A program made the position numbers and the translations under genes. Shown piece after piece: positions 52,580 through 62,719 of a DNA stretch of 64,000 bases. The stretch's first letter is position 1. Each line of letters opens with the position of its first letter. The notes under the pieces are model-generated. The model did not search any database. It saw nothing but the letters and a program-made list of their open reading frames with translations, and had not been told where the DNA came from. Source of the stretch: Shouchella shacheensis (GTDB lineage Bacteria > Bacillota > Bacilli > Bacillales > Bacillaceae_D); the NCBI RefSeq assembly GCF_001484965.1, contig NZ_LLYY01000022.1, forward strand, positions 1 to 64,000. The letters are read 5' to 3'.

Positions 52580-54206
52580 ATCCGTTCTTCCTCTTACTTC
52601 GGGCATACGCATACGTGCCCTCGTACCGCTCAAGCTCTCCACCTTCCAGCCAGTATGTGACCTCAAACAACTTATTCAAGAAATAACGATCGTGGGAGAT
52701 GCTAAGAATGGTCCCATTAAACTCACTAAGTGCTTCCTCGAGTACTTCTTTCGAATCAATATCCAGATGATTTGTCGGCTCATCAAGCAACAGCACATTG
52801 TGTTTCTCAGAAATGAGCTGCGCGAGACGCAGGCGCATCCGCTCTCCACCGCTTAAACTCGAGACGTTTCGGAAAACCGCGTGCCCGAAGAACAGAAACC
52901 TCGCCAGCTGACCGCGCGCCTCCCCCTCGGTTAAGGCTGCACTTTCGCGGAAAGCCTCAAGTACCGTCAGATCGTCCTGCAACTCCGTGCCATGCTGTGA
53001 TAAATAGCCAATAGACACATTCGAGCCGAGACGCACCTCTCCCTCATCCGGCATGACCTTCTCTAAAATCAAATCAAAAATCGTCGACTTGCCGGTTCCA
53101 TTCGCACCAACAATCGCTACTCTTTCCTGATAGCGAAGCGTAAGATCAACCCCCCGCAGCACGTCACGTTCCTCAAAGCTTTTCCATACACCGGCAAGCG
53201 CCAACACGTCCAGGCCACTACGACCAAGATGAGCAAATGCCAGCTCGACGTTTTTGCGCTGGAGCAGCGGTTTCTTCAACTGCTCAATTCTTGCAAGCGC
53301 CTTTTCCATGCTTTTCGCCCGTCTATGCAAACCATCATTCGGGGGATTGGCTCGGTTTGCCCACTCCTTTAAGCGTTTAATCGTGTCGCGCATTTTTTTA
53401 ATTTTCTTTTGCTGATCTTGATACTGCTGGAATTCCTGAAACAAACGTTCTTCCCGCTCTTGCACATAGCCTGAGTAGTTGGTGTGATATTCATGCAATT
53501 CCCCGCCTTCGATCTCGACAATGCGGTTGACGGCTTCATCAAGAAAGGCACGATCGTGGGAAATCACGACGATGCTGCCCGCGTGTTGCCCCATCCATTC
53601 CGTTAACCATTCAAGTGCCGGCAAATCCAGATGATTCGTCGGTTCGTCAAGCAGCAACAGCTCCGGTCTTTGCAAAAGTAACCGCCCAAGACCAACTTTT
53701 GTCCGCTCTCCTCCACTTAAGCTGCACCAACGCTTCTCAAGTAAAGCATCAATCTGCAGTCCATCGGCAACGCGGCGAATATTGGCCTCCATCTCATAGC
53801 CGCCTTCTTCGCCAAACTGCTCCTGTAGTCTTCCGTACTCCGAGAGCACTCTCTCCATTTTCGCAGGCGATAAATCCGTGCTAAGCGTGCGCTCAAGCTC
53901 CGTCATTTTTTGCGCCATCGCTCGTAATTCTTCAAAAACCTCAAGCAGTACCTCGCGGGTCGTGCAGTTCTCAGACTTCTCGGGAATCTGTTCGAGCAAC
54001 CCTTTCGTGAGCCCTTTTCTCCAGCCGATCGTCCCTGCGCTCGGCTCACTTGCTCCTGCAAGAATGTGCAGCAGCGTCGTTTTGCCTTCCCCATTTCGTC
54101 CTACGAGTCCAATTCGATCTCCGTGCTTCACCTCTAGGGACAGACCTGTAAAAATCGTATGCGCTCCAAACGTTCGAGTAACATTTTTCAGCTGACAAAT
54201 CACCAT
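52578..54206 (-). CDS. ABC-F family ATPase, probable ribosome protection protein
   Basis: 542 residues with two ABC domains and no membrane segments. Domain 1: LVGRNGEGKTTLLHILAG (Walker A), WCSLSGGERTKVGLGRLLLQRPELLLLDEPTNHLD. Linker: FQQYQDQQKKIKKMRDTIKRLKEWANRANPP, the arm reaching the ribosome. Domain 2: IVGANGTGKSTIFDLILEKV, SSLSGGERMRLRLAQLISEKHNVLLLDEPTNHLD. ABC-F proteins act on the ribosomal E site; some displace antibiotics. The start is the ATG at 54206, behind GGGAGGAAG. A regulatory leader with uORF and terminator precedes it, which favours the antibiotic-resistance kind. Confidence 0.88.
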   Translation of the reverse strand: MVICQLKNVTRTFGAHTIFTGLSLEVKHGDRIGLVGRNGEGKTTLLHILAGASEPSAGTIGWRKGLTKGLLEQIPEKSENCTTREVLLEVFEELRAMAQKMTELERTLSTDLSPAKMERVLSEYGRLQEQFGEEGGYEMEANIRRVADGLQIDALLEKRWCSLSGGERTKVGLGRLLLQRPELLLLDEPTNHLDLPALEWLTEWMGQHAGSIVVISHDRAFLDEAVNRIVEIEGGELHEYHTNYSGYVQEREERLFQEFQQYQDQQKKIKKMRDTIKRLKEWANRANPPNDGLHRRAKSMEKALARIEQLKKPLLQRKNVELAFAHLGRSGLDVLALAGVWKSFEERDVLRGVDLTLRYQERVAIVGANGTGKSTIFDLILEKVMPDEGEVRLGSNVSIGYLSQHGTELQDDLTVLEAFRESAALTEGEARGQLARFLFFGHAVFRNVSSLSGGERMRLRLAQLISEKHNVLLLDEPTNHLDIDSKEVLEEALSEFNGTILSISHDRYFLNKLFEVTYWLEGGELERYEGTYAYARSKRKNG

Positions 54207-54249
54207 GCTTCTTCCTCCCGTGGTTAGGAAGAGACGTTTTTCCCATGCC

Positions 54250-54279
54250 AAAAAAAGCGGCAGAGTCTCCTCGTACCGC
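54250..54279 (-). terminator. Intrinsic terminator inside the ABC-F leader (attenuator)
   Basis: GCGGTA...TGCCGC and inner GAG-GAGA-CTC form a hairpin followed by a T7 run on the minus strand (54250-54256). It lies 44 nt upstream of the ABC-F start, within the transcript. Confidence 0.75.
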
Positions 54280-54328
54280 CTTCATACGTATTCCGTTTGC
54301 GGGTAGATGTCTCTTCCTAGTGGTTTTT

Positions 54329-54451
54329 CTATGCAGTTGCATTCTCAAAAAGGACAGACTGGTCCAATTTTGCAACGGCTTCGGAAAAAATCGCTCGACA
54401 GATCCATAAGTACGAACGGATGGCTGCTTCGCTACCACTTGAAAGATTCAC
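54329..54451 (-). CDS. 40-codon upstream ORF in the ABC-F leader
   Basis: GTG at 54451 follows AAGGAGGTGG, a near-perfect ribosome-binding site, and opens 40 codons (start MNLSSGSEAAIRSYLWICRA; end LFENATA) ending at TAG 54329-54331. It sits between the promoter and the attenuator. Short translated leaders regulate several ABC-F resistance genes and erm genes by drug-induced ribosome stalling. The peptide is unlike any leader I know. Translation of this uORF is inferred from the site and the layout. Confidence 0.6.
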   Translation of the reverse strand: MNLSSGSEAAIRSYLWICRAIFSEAVAKLDQSVLFENATA

Positions 54452-54473
54452 TCTACCCACCTCCTTTTCATTC

Positions 54474-54502
54474 ATTATAAATAGGATATACGATTTGACA
54501 CG
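54474..54502 (-). promoter_or_regulatory. Putative sigma-A promoter of the ABC-F transcript
   Basis: TATAAT (minus strand, 54474-54479) with a GTGTCA hexamer 16 nt upstream (four of six to TTGACA). It is about 23 nt before the uORF start, so the transcript would include the leader. Confidence 0.5.
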
Positions 54503-54549
54503 GGCTGTAAAGAACGCTTCTAGGAAAACATCCTTATAGATGCCCCTAA

Positions 54550-55116
54550 TTAATCCCCAAAAAATGAAGAAGTATCGATTTCAAACCCTTCCACAATGTG
54601 CGATGTAACGATCCCAACGTTTGCTGCTGCCACTTGATTATACGATCGTTCATCATTTAGTACATAGAGTTGCACGGACCGGTTCAATGGATTGATAATC
54701 CAGTACTCTTTCACGCCATATCGCATATAAAGATCCAATTTGTACACTAAATCATGTGATTGGTTCGATGGGCTTAGGATTTCTAAGATGAGTTCAGGTA
54801 CACCTTTGTATTTGTTGTTCGTCAAATTTTCTTGATTGCAAATGACAGCTAAATCTGGCATGACGATGTGCAGTCCTTCAACGTCATCACTCGTAAGTTC
54901 GACATCAAACGGCGCGGCAAACGGTTCGCAACTAGAACTTTTTAAAAGGTTATACAGAGTCGCAGAAAGCCTCATCGAAATTCGCTGATGCTCCACGGAT
55001 GGAGAGGGACTCATTAGAACGAACCCATCCAAATACTCTACGCATTTAGCAGGGTATTTTTCACAAATTTCTTGATACTCAACAATGGAATATCTACGAT
55101 TTTCAGGAATGCTCAT
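54550..55116 (-). CDS. Uma2-family restriction-endonuclease-fold protein
   Basis: 188 residues. RRYSIVEYQEICEKYPAKCVEYLDGFVLMSPSPSVEHQRISMRLSATLY and VMPDLAVICNQENL with GVPELILEILSPSNQSHDLVYKLDLYMRYGVKEYWIINP give the Uma2/DUF820 pattern: Asp of MPDLAV and E-x-x of ELILEILSP with K of YKLDLY as the PD-(D/E)xK residues. Common in Bacilli and cyanobacteria; the function is unknown. The start is the ATG at 55116 after AAAGGATG. Confidence 0.85.
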   Translation of the reverse strand: MSIPENRRYSIVEYQEICEKYPAKCVEYLDGFVLMSPSPSVEHQRISMRLSATLYNLLKSSSCEPFAAPFDVELTSDDVEGLHIVMPDLAVICNQENLTNNKYKGVPELILEILSPSNQSHDLVYKLDLYMRYGVKEYWIINPLNRSVQLYVLNDERSYNQVAAANVGIVTSHIVEGFEIDTSSFFGD

Positions 55117-55266
55117 CTGGTCACATCCTTTCTTGCTCCTATTATACCTAGAAAATAGGGCGTAAAAAAGCACTTCATGATCAAAAACGAGAGGAGTCCT
55201 GAACTCTAAGCGCGCTTCCCCGTATGTTAAACGCCTCCTTTTCATTATCCTGCGACGTTTTTCGTC

Positions 55267-55296
55267 AAAAAAACCCCGCAAACAGCGGGGTTTCTC
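55267..55296 (-). terminator. Intrinsic terminator of metG
   Basis: AAACCCCGC and GCGGGGTTT pair over 9 bp, followed by TTTT on the minus strand, just past the metG stop. Confidence 0.85.
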
Positions 55297-55303
55297 GATT
55301 TAT

Positions 55304-57286
<1,983 letters not shown>

Positions 57287-57306
57287 TCATCCTCTCTATT
57301 CAAACA

Positions 57307-57574
57307 TAAAAAACCCCTCGCCCGCGATCGGGACGAGAGGTTTGCTCACGTGGTACCACCCAACATTTCCTTATCCCTGCTAGAGATAAAGCTCCAGGCC
57401 GTTAACGCCGGCTGACGCTGCCCCCTTATGCCCACTGCACTCGAAGTCAGACTCCTCCCGGGACCATTTTCTAATCTTTCACCAGACCGGCTTTCAGCGA
57501 CCACCGGCTCTCTGTCACGAGCTCAAGACTATACTTATCCCTTCATTGGATCGAATCTATTCACAACCATTCTT
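57307..57574 (-). promoter_or_regulatory. T-box riboswitch leader of metG
   Basis: On the minus strand GGGTGGTACCACG (near 57349-57361) is the conserved T-box sequence that pairs with uncharged tRNA acceptor ends. An intrinsic terminator (AAACCTCTCG...GGGGTTTTTT) follows at 57307-57343. Stem I material lies further upstream; an AATGG in a loop (near 57475) is a candidate specifier for Met (AUG). The leader therefore senses uncharged tRNA-Met and allows readthrough into metG. The specifier choice is not proven. Confidence 0.85.
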
Positions 57575-57580
57575 ACCCAA

Positions 57581-57610
57581 AATATAGCGAATCATACGGT
57601 CGGCTGTCAA
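57581..57610 (-). promoter_or_regulatory. Putative sigma-A promoter of the metG T-box transcript
   Basis: TTGACA (57605-57610) and TATATT (57581-57586), 18 nt apart on the minus strand. The -35 hexamer overlaps the last codons of herA (stop at 57607). Confidence 0.65.
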
Positions 57611-59439
57611 GCGCGGTCATACAACGTCGCAAACGGTGTTTTTTCTTTTTTGAGCTTGCCAACGCCGCAGAGACGTTCAAGTTCCACACGCCATTCGCTC
57701 ACATCCCAACCTTTCCCCGCCTGGGCATTCATTTCGCTCAGCTTCTGCATGATCTGCATTTCCCCGAGCGGCAAAAAGTCTGCAAGCGCCGCAAGAATCT
57801 CGTCATCGTTTACTTCTGTCATTTGTTCAAGCTCATCAAACGGATTCAGTGTATGCGGGCTTGTGGAGTGGGCAAGGCGAATACGTACGGCCATTGTTCG
57901 TCCCATAATGGCCGAGGAAACAAACACGTCCCCCGACCTAAGATACGGCAGACGCTTGCCTTCCTCCGCCGTTAAGTCGGTTTCTTCCTTAATCGTCTGA
58001 ATATCGGTTCCCCGCACGGTCCGGAACACAAATTTTGAGTTCAGCTGCGCGGTGATCGTTTCATCAAGCAGCGTCGGTCGCTGCGTCGCAAAAATGAGAA
58101 ACGTTCCGTACTTCCGCCCTTCTTGGGCAATTTCCTTGAGCACGGACTTCGCCGGAGCATCATAGCCTTTAGGGGCAAAATTATGCGCCTCATCAGTCAC
58201 AACGACAAATGGCGGGAAGAACTCGCCTTGCTGCTGCTGCAGTTTCGCATCCTTATACGTGCGGCGCTTCGCGTAAAGGGAGCCGATCACGTAACTGGAG
58301 AACACTTGCAGCAGCCAGACGGCCCCCTGCACAACGACGAGCTTTCCATTATGAATCGCCTGCTCAATCGCGCGGATGTTTTGCTGGAACAGGCCCGCTT
58401 GATTCAAGCGATTGGCACGCCACTGAATGCCTTTAACAGAGGCTGGGGGCAAGCTGCCGTACTGGTCGAGCAGTTTTTTGAACGTACTGTATTTTTCAAT
58501 CTCCTCGCGGCTCATCCCCCCGTCATTAAGCATATTTTCTACTTTCTGTTTTCCATAATCTAAAGCCTCAATTAAGTTTCCAATCTCATTACTAAAGGTA
58601 TAGTAACTTTCTCTCGGTCTGTGCACAGTTTGGATGACGTTAACCATGGATTCGGTCAACGTCCCTGCTGCACCAAGCAAGCGCTCAATGTCACGGGTGG
58701 AGAGCGCGGAGAAGTCGACGCCGACCTCTCGACCAATTTGCACCACTTCGTACTTATCGCCAAAAGAGACATCGCCTTTCGCGCCTTCCATCGCCGCTGA
58801 AAAATTCATTTCAAAATGGGGATCAAAAACAAGCGTCGGAATGCGCAGCTTCATCAATTCCTCAAGCATGACGCGCAAGCCAAATGACTTCCCAGAGCCC
58901 GATCCACCGAAGACACCAATATGCGGGTACTGCTGCATGGCGCGAATGTCAAAGATAAACGGCACGCCGTTTTGCACGCGCGTCTCTCCTTGCTCCTGCA
59001 TATTCATTAGGGCACTGAGATCGTCGGGAATCGATTCAGCGATAAAATCAGTCGACTTGACTTCTCCAAGCACCATCCCTTTCGCTGGTTCACTTTTGAC
59101 CAGCAACTCTTTAATCTCATTAAATTCCGGATGGCGCACAGTAGCACCCGTCTGAATCGGCTTCTGCGCTTCATCAAACAGCCGCACCTTAGCTAAATGA
59201 ATATCATCAGCCCCGATATCATAGCCAATTTGCTCCAGACTTTTGAGCACGTCTTGATCGACGAGTCCTTTATCAAAGCCCATCGGAATATAGCGATTAT
59301 ACGAGAACGTCTCTACGACTTCCCCTTTCGGTTCAAACAGCTCGCCATCTTCAATGACGAGCATTTCGTTCATACGGAATTTATGCGATTTGGACGCCAC
59401 ATGGACTTCATGCTGCGTCGTAACCCCCACGATTTGCAT
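57607..59439 (-). CDS. herA: HerA-type ATPase (DNA translocase of the HerA-NurA system)
   Basis: 610 residues. An N-terminal HAS-barrel-like segment (residues about 1-140) is followed by the ATPase core: IGVFGGSGSGKSFGLRVM (Walker A at 178-185), VVVTDEAHNFAPKG (Walker B) and TLLDETITAQLNSKFVFRTV. It belongs to the HerA/FtsK superfamily, hexameric ATPases that move DNA. Relatives process DNA ends together with NurA. The ATG follows GAGGAGG. It is 15 nt downstream of nurA. Confidence 0.85.
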   Translation of the reverse strand: MQIVGVTTQHEVHVASKSHKFRMNEMLVIEDGELFEPKGEVVETFSYNRYIPMGFDKGLVDQDVLKSLEQIGYDIGADDIHLAKVRLFDEAQKPIQTGATVRHPEFNEIKELLVKSEPAKGMVLGEVKSTDFIAESIPDDLSALMNMQEQGETRVQNGVPFIFDIRAMQQYPHIGVFGGSGSGKSFGLRVMLEELMKLRIPTLVFDPHFEMNFSAAMEGAKGDVSFGDKYEVVQIGREVGVDFSALSTRDIERLLGAAGTLTESMVNVIQTVHRPRESYYTFSNEIGNLIEALDYGKQKVENMLNDGGMSREEIEKYSTFKKLLDQYGSLPPASVKGIQWRANRLNQAGLFQQNIRAIEQAIHNGKLVVVQGAVWLLQVFSSYVIGSLYAKRRTYKDAKLQQQQGEFFPPFVVVTDEAHNFAPKGYDAPAKSVLKEIAQEGRKYGTFLIFATQRPTLLDETITAQLNSKFVFRTVRGTDIQTIKEETDLTAEEGKRLPYLRSGDVFVSSAIMGRTMAVRIRLAHSTSPHTLNPFDELEQMTEVNDDEILAALADFLPLGEMQIMQKLSEMNAQAGKGWDVSEWRVELERLCGVGKLKKEKTPFATLYDRA

Positions 59440-59454
59440 TGCATTTTCCTCCTC

Positions 59455-60405
59455 TTAATACGGTCGGTCCTCCCGCATTTTTGTAAAGAACTGTCGCTTA
59501 ATCTCTGGATCTATGTATTGATCCATAAGGCCTTCCACAAGCTTATCCGTCAAACGAATTTCGCTATCAATATAGTCGAGCCAAAGCGGGATGCCCCGGC
59601 CTTCCTTCGGTGTGAGCGTGCAGAGAATGTCTCCAATCGCCTCCATTGCCTCGGTTTGTTCTTCTAGCATATCAAACCCAGTGATGCTTGGACTTGATCC
59701 AAGGCGCATCCACACCGACTTCAAGCCTGCTTTATGCTGGATATCTTCTATATATACCATTTCATTCCGTTCAAGGACGCCAAAGAGCATGTCCCGATCA
59801 TAGGAAGAGGGAAGCTCATTGTATTCATTAAATAAAGGAAGCTTAACTAAATTTTCGGTGGTGATTTCTTCTGACACACCGACAAGCCAGGCATCTTTTT
59901 GCAGCGCAAGAGACCTGAGTCTTTCCCACTCTTCTGGGGCATCGATCCGGTAATGATACAGCGCTCCGTCCATAATCATTAGACGGACATCCTCCTGTTC
60001 AATCAGCTGAATCGCACAAAGAAGCTCTAGTTTTGCGAGAAGATGCGCTCGCCATTTCGTCGGCGGTTCACTTTCTTCATCGTTTTCTAGAAGCGGTACA
60101 TACAAGTCCGTTTCCCAGGATTCAACGCCATCCGTGGTTTTTGCGAGCGCTTGAAACAAATACAACACACGGGGCGGCTCTCCCTTTGTTTGATTGACAG
60201 ACCCATCCGTTCCCGCTAGCTTTCTACCATTTAAAAATTTTTCCAGATTCTGTGGAGAGAGCCTCACATTTTGCCGAATCACCGTGGATGATTGAAGCAA
60301 TTTTTCTCGGATAACCTCTTTTTTTGTTTTCGTCGTTCTATATTTATCTTGCAATACCTGATTGGTTCGCTGCAATTTTTCAACAAGTTCTTGTTTTATA
60401 TCCAT
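59455..60405 (-). CDS. nurA: NurA-domain nuclease
   Basis: 316 residues. LAGTDGSVNQTKGEPPRVLYLFQAL holds the N-terminal Asp-Gly-S motif (TDGS), IMDGALYHYR a second Asp, and WLDYIDSEIRLTDKLVEGLM a C-terminal acidic pair, all typical of the NurA nuclease fold. In archaea NurA with HerA resects DNA ends; bacterial pairs are also linked to phage defence. It is first of the nurA-herA operon, divergent from abrB. No B. subtilis 168 homologue at this locus. Confidence 0.8.
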   Translation of the reverse strand: MDIKQELVEKLQRTNQVLQDKYRTTKTKKEVIREKLLQSSTVIRQNVRLSPQNLEKFLNGRKLAGTDGSVNQTKGEPPRVLYLFQALAKTTDGVESWETDLYVPLLENDEESEPPTKWRAHLLAKLELLCAIQLIEQEDVRLMIMDGALYHYRIDAPEEWERLRSLALQKDAWLVGVSEEITTENLVKLPLFNEYNELPSSYDRDMLFGVLERNEMVYIEDIQHKAGLKSVWMRLGSSPSITGFDMLEEQTEAMEAIGDILCTLTPKEGRGIPLWLDYIDSEIRLTDKLVEGLMDQYIDPEIKRQFFTKMREDRPY

Positions 60406-60501
60406 GTTTATCCACCCTTAAAAATGAAAAATCTATCATTATATGGTCATTTGTTTGACTTGTTTTGGAAACATTGGTATTCTTAGTTTTAGAAGGAAAC
60501 A

Positions 60502-60516
60502 TGTCGAATTTTGACA
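60502..60516 (+). promoter_or_regulatory. Spo0A box and -35 element upstream of abrB
   Basis: TGTCGAA (60502-60508) is a full match to the Spo0A box, directly followed by TTGACA (60511-60516), the candidate -35. In B. subtilis Spo0A~P represses abrB by binding here; a matching arrangement is seen. ATCTAC...GTAGAT (60516-60540) is a further inverted repeat downstream. Confidence 0.6.
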
Positions 60517-60574
60517 TCTACCTGCATAGACTATGTAGATTTACTCTACCACATTTGAGGAGGAAACGTTAGCA

Positions 60575-60859
60575 ATGAAATCTACTGGAATTGTACGAAA
60601 AGTCGATGAACTAGGTCGCGTTGTTATTCCTATTGAACTTCGCCGTACGTTAGATATTGCAGAGAAAGACGCGCTTGAAATTTATGTTGATAACGATCGA
60701 ATTGTCCTTAAAAAATATAAAGCCAATATGACATGCCAAGTCACTGGAGAAGTTTCCGATGACAACCTTACGTTAGCCAACGGCCGAATTGTCCTCAGCC
60801 CTCAAGGCGTGGAAGAAATTATCGAGCAGTTGCAAAACTATATCACGAAAACAACCTAA
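60575..60859 (+). CDS. abrB: AbrB, transition-state regulator
   Basis: 94 residues. KSTGIVRKVDELGRVVIPIELRRTLDIAEKDALEIYVD is the AbrB DNA-binding domain (swapped hairpin); the C-terminal part NMTCQVTGEVSDDNLTLANG is the AbrB-specific oligomerisation domain. It represses post-exponential genes. GAGGAGG precedes the ATG. It is divergent from nurA, with its own orientation opposite to the flanking block, as in B. subtilis. Confidence 0.97.
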   Translation: MKSTGIVRKVDELGRVVIPIELRRTLDIAEKDALEIYVDNDRIVLKKYKANMTCQVTGEVSDDNLTLANGRIVLSPQGVEEIIEQLQNYITKTT

Positions 60860-60865
60860 TAAAGA

Positions 60866-60906
60866 GAAAAAACAGCCTGTTCACATCTAGTGGACAGGCT
60901 GTTTTC
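60866..60906. terminator. Bidirectional intrinsic terminator
   Basis: AACAGCCTGT and ACAGGCTGTT form a 10-bp stem with runs of A and T on either side. It separates abrB (plus) from the Fe-ADH gene (minus). Confidence 0.85.
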
Positions 60907-60931
60907 GATTAAACTATGGTAGAAGCCCTCT

Positions 60932-62113
60932 CTATACCCTCGCATAATCAAACGTATAAGCTTCCTGATAAAGGTCCATAATTTCTTCTTTCGATGGAAC
61001 ACGCGGATGATTTCCCGGACTCCCACTTGCGAGCGCATCTGTAGCCATTTTAGGCAAGGCTGCCATAAATGCGTTCTCGTTAATCCCAAAGTCGAGCATA
61101 TTCGGGATCTCCAGGCGGCTGCACAGCCCAATCACCGCCTCGACAAATCGATCAGCCTGCTGCGATTTCGATAGCGCTTTCAATTCTGGATCGAGATACA
61201 CCCCCATCTCAGCTAAGCGTTCTTCAGCGTCTTTACGTGTAAACGCGAGTACGGCGGGCAAAAGCATCGCGTTAGAAATGCCATGAGGAACATGGAAGAG
61301 CGCTCCAACGGGACGAGACATCCCGTGAACGAGGCAGAGCGATGCGTTGGAAAAAGCCATGCCTGCAAGCATCGAACCATACATCATGCTCGAGCGTGCA
61401 GCAACATTTTCTCCATCGCGATAGACGACTTCCAAATGCCGGACAAGATGCTTCATCGCCGTTAGCGCCATTTCATCAGTAAAGGGGTGAGCGTCTTTGG
61501 ACAAGTACGTTTCAATCGCATGGGTAAGGGCGTCCACACCCGTTGCCGCTGTGACATTTGCTGGTACAGACACGGTTAGCAGGGGGTCGACGATCGCGGT
61601 CTCCGGCATGAAAGCTGGCTGTTTGATCATCATTTTCACATCTGTGGCTGTATTCGTAATCACCGTTGCATCGGTGGCTTCAGAGCCTGTGCCTCCCGTT
61701 GTCGGAATGGCAACTAAAGGAACGGGCCGATTGCTTGCGATCGTTTTCATTTTTATGAACGCTTCGAGCGGACGCTCATTTGTCAGCAACACCGCTACGG
61801 CCTTTCCAGTGTCAATACAGCTTCCTCCCCCAAGAGAGACAATCACATCACACCTCTCTGCTTTCGCTGCTCCGCACGCTGCATAGACATATTCATCCGT
61901 CGGTTCAGTAGCCACGTCGAGAAATTCTACACACGTTAGACCTTCTGCCTCTAAGAGGTTTTTGCACGTAGAGACGTGACCCAGCGACTCCATGGTTCGA
62001 TCACTTATGAGCAACACGCGGCTCCCTAGTTTTTCCGTTGCTTCTCCTACCTTTTGAAAACAGTCTTCTCCGTAGAGAACTTCTCTTGGAAAATGCATGG
62101 TTGCTTGATACAT
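60932..62113 (-). CDS. Iron-containing alcohol dehydrogenase
   Basis: 393 residues. DVIVSLGGGSCIDTGKAVAVLLTN is the NAD(P) glycine loop, VAIPTTGGTGSEATDATVITN the family signature, GVDALTHAIETYLS and HGMSRPVGALFHVPHG the metal-binding Asp/His segment (family: Asp, three His). It is of the Fe-ADH type acting on short alcohols or lactaldehyde. It is not at this place in B. subtilis (between rsmI and abrB). The substrate is not predicted. Confidence 0.9.
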   Translation of the reverse strand: MYQATMHFPREVLYGEDCFQKVGEATEKLGSRVLLISDRTMESLGHVSTCKNLLEAEGLTCVEFLDVATEPTDEYVYAACGAAKAERCDVIVSLGGGSCIDTGKAVAVLLTNERPLEAFIKMKTIASNRPVPLVAIPTTGGTGSEATDATVITNTATDVKMMIKQPAFMPETAIVDPLLTVSVPANVTAATGVDALTHAIETYLSKDAHPFTDEMALTAMKHLVRHLEVVYRDGENVAARSSMMYGSMLAGMAFSNASLCLVHGMSRPVGALFHVPHGISNAMLLPAVLAFTRKDAEERLAEMGVYLDPELKALSKSQQADRFVEAVIGLCSRLEIPNMLDFGINENAFMAALPKMATDALASGSPGNHPRVPSKEEIMDLYQEAYTFDYARV

Positions 62114-62195
62114 AGTGAGCCTCCTTAGAGCTTAATACTAACAAGTATTCGCTTTACTAGATCCTATTTCCTGCCCTTTTATAAAAGAACCAATG

Positions 62196-62283
62196 AAACG
62201 AAAAGCGCAGGCGGGTCGCCCAGAAGCAAGAATTCTTAGGATTTCGTTATCGGGGCGAAAAATCTCTAGCTTCTACCCGCCGA
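62196..62283 (+). repeat. Interspersed hairpin repeat, second full copy
   Basis: The same element as at 44953: begins GAAAAGCGCAGGCGGGTCG, shares GGATTTCGTTATCGGGGCGA and ends TTCTACCCGCCGAAGC. GGCGGGT and ACCCGCC pair. It lies upstream of the Fe-ADH start and downstream of tRNA-Arg. Confidence 0.6.
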
Positions 62284-62293
62284 AGCTAGAGAA

Positions 62294-62320
62294 AAGCCTG
62301 TTCCCTACATGAACAGGCTT
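62294..62320 (-). terminator. Terminator-like hairpin downstream of tRNA-Arg
   Basis: AAGCCTGTTC and GAACAGGCTT pair over 10 bp, followed by TTTTC on the minus strand. It is placed to end the tRNA transcript. Confidence 0.65.
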
Positions 62321-62436
62321 GAAGTCCTTCAGTTTTTCTTTCAGCGTTTGCAAAGTGTTTCTATCTAGAAGTGATAGAAATGAATTTCAAGCATTAACAA
62401 ATACTAGCCCGAGGGGCTATTTGCGTAGAAAAGGTA

Positions 62437-62509
62437 CGCCCTCAGCTGGATTCGAACCAGCGACCTACTGCTTAGGAGGCAGTTGCTCTATCCCCTGAGC
62501 TATGAGGGC
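62437..62509 (-). tRNA. tRNA-Arg (anticodon CCT)
   Basis: Cloverleaf on the minus strand: acceptor GCCCTCA with TGAGGGC; D arm GCTC...GAGC; anticodon stem ACTGC/GCAGT with loop CTCCTAA, anticodon CCT (decodes AGG); T arm GCTGG-TTCGAAT-CCAGC. 73 nt including discriminator; no CCA encoded. It lies between the Fe-ADH and rsmI genes. Confidence 0.93.
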
Positions 62510-62719
62510 ATCATCTAGGCGACATCAAACGAATGCGTCTTGACTATTTTACTGCGATGGACCCCTCCTTGTAAAGCTCTAGAAGGAATCTCATGATGAG
62601 AGGTGAGGCGACCAGTTGTGTGGGGCCCTGGACTCGAGTAAGAATGATTGACTGACTCCAATTCCCCTCCCTTTTTCTCATTTCGCGGCATCTGAGCGCT
62701 GCTTGTCAGTAGCCTCTCC

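Noticed and set aside
62515-62719. Gene between tRNA-Arg and rsmI
   Set aside because: Only a 97-codon antisense-like frame with no start signal, overlapping the rsmI end.
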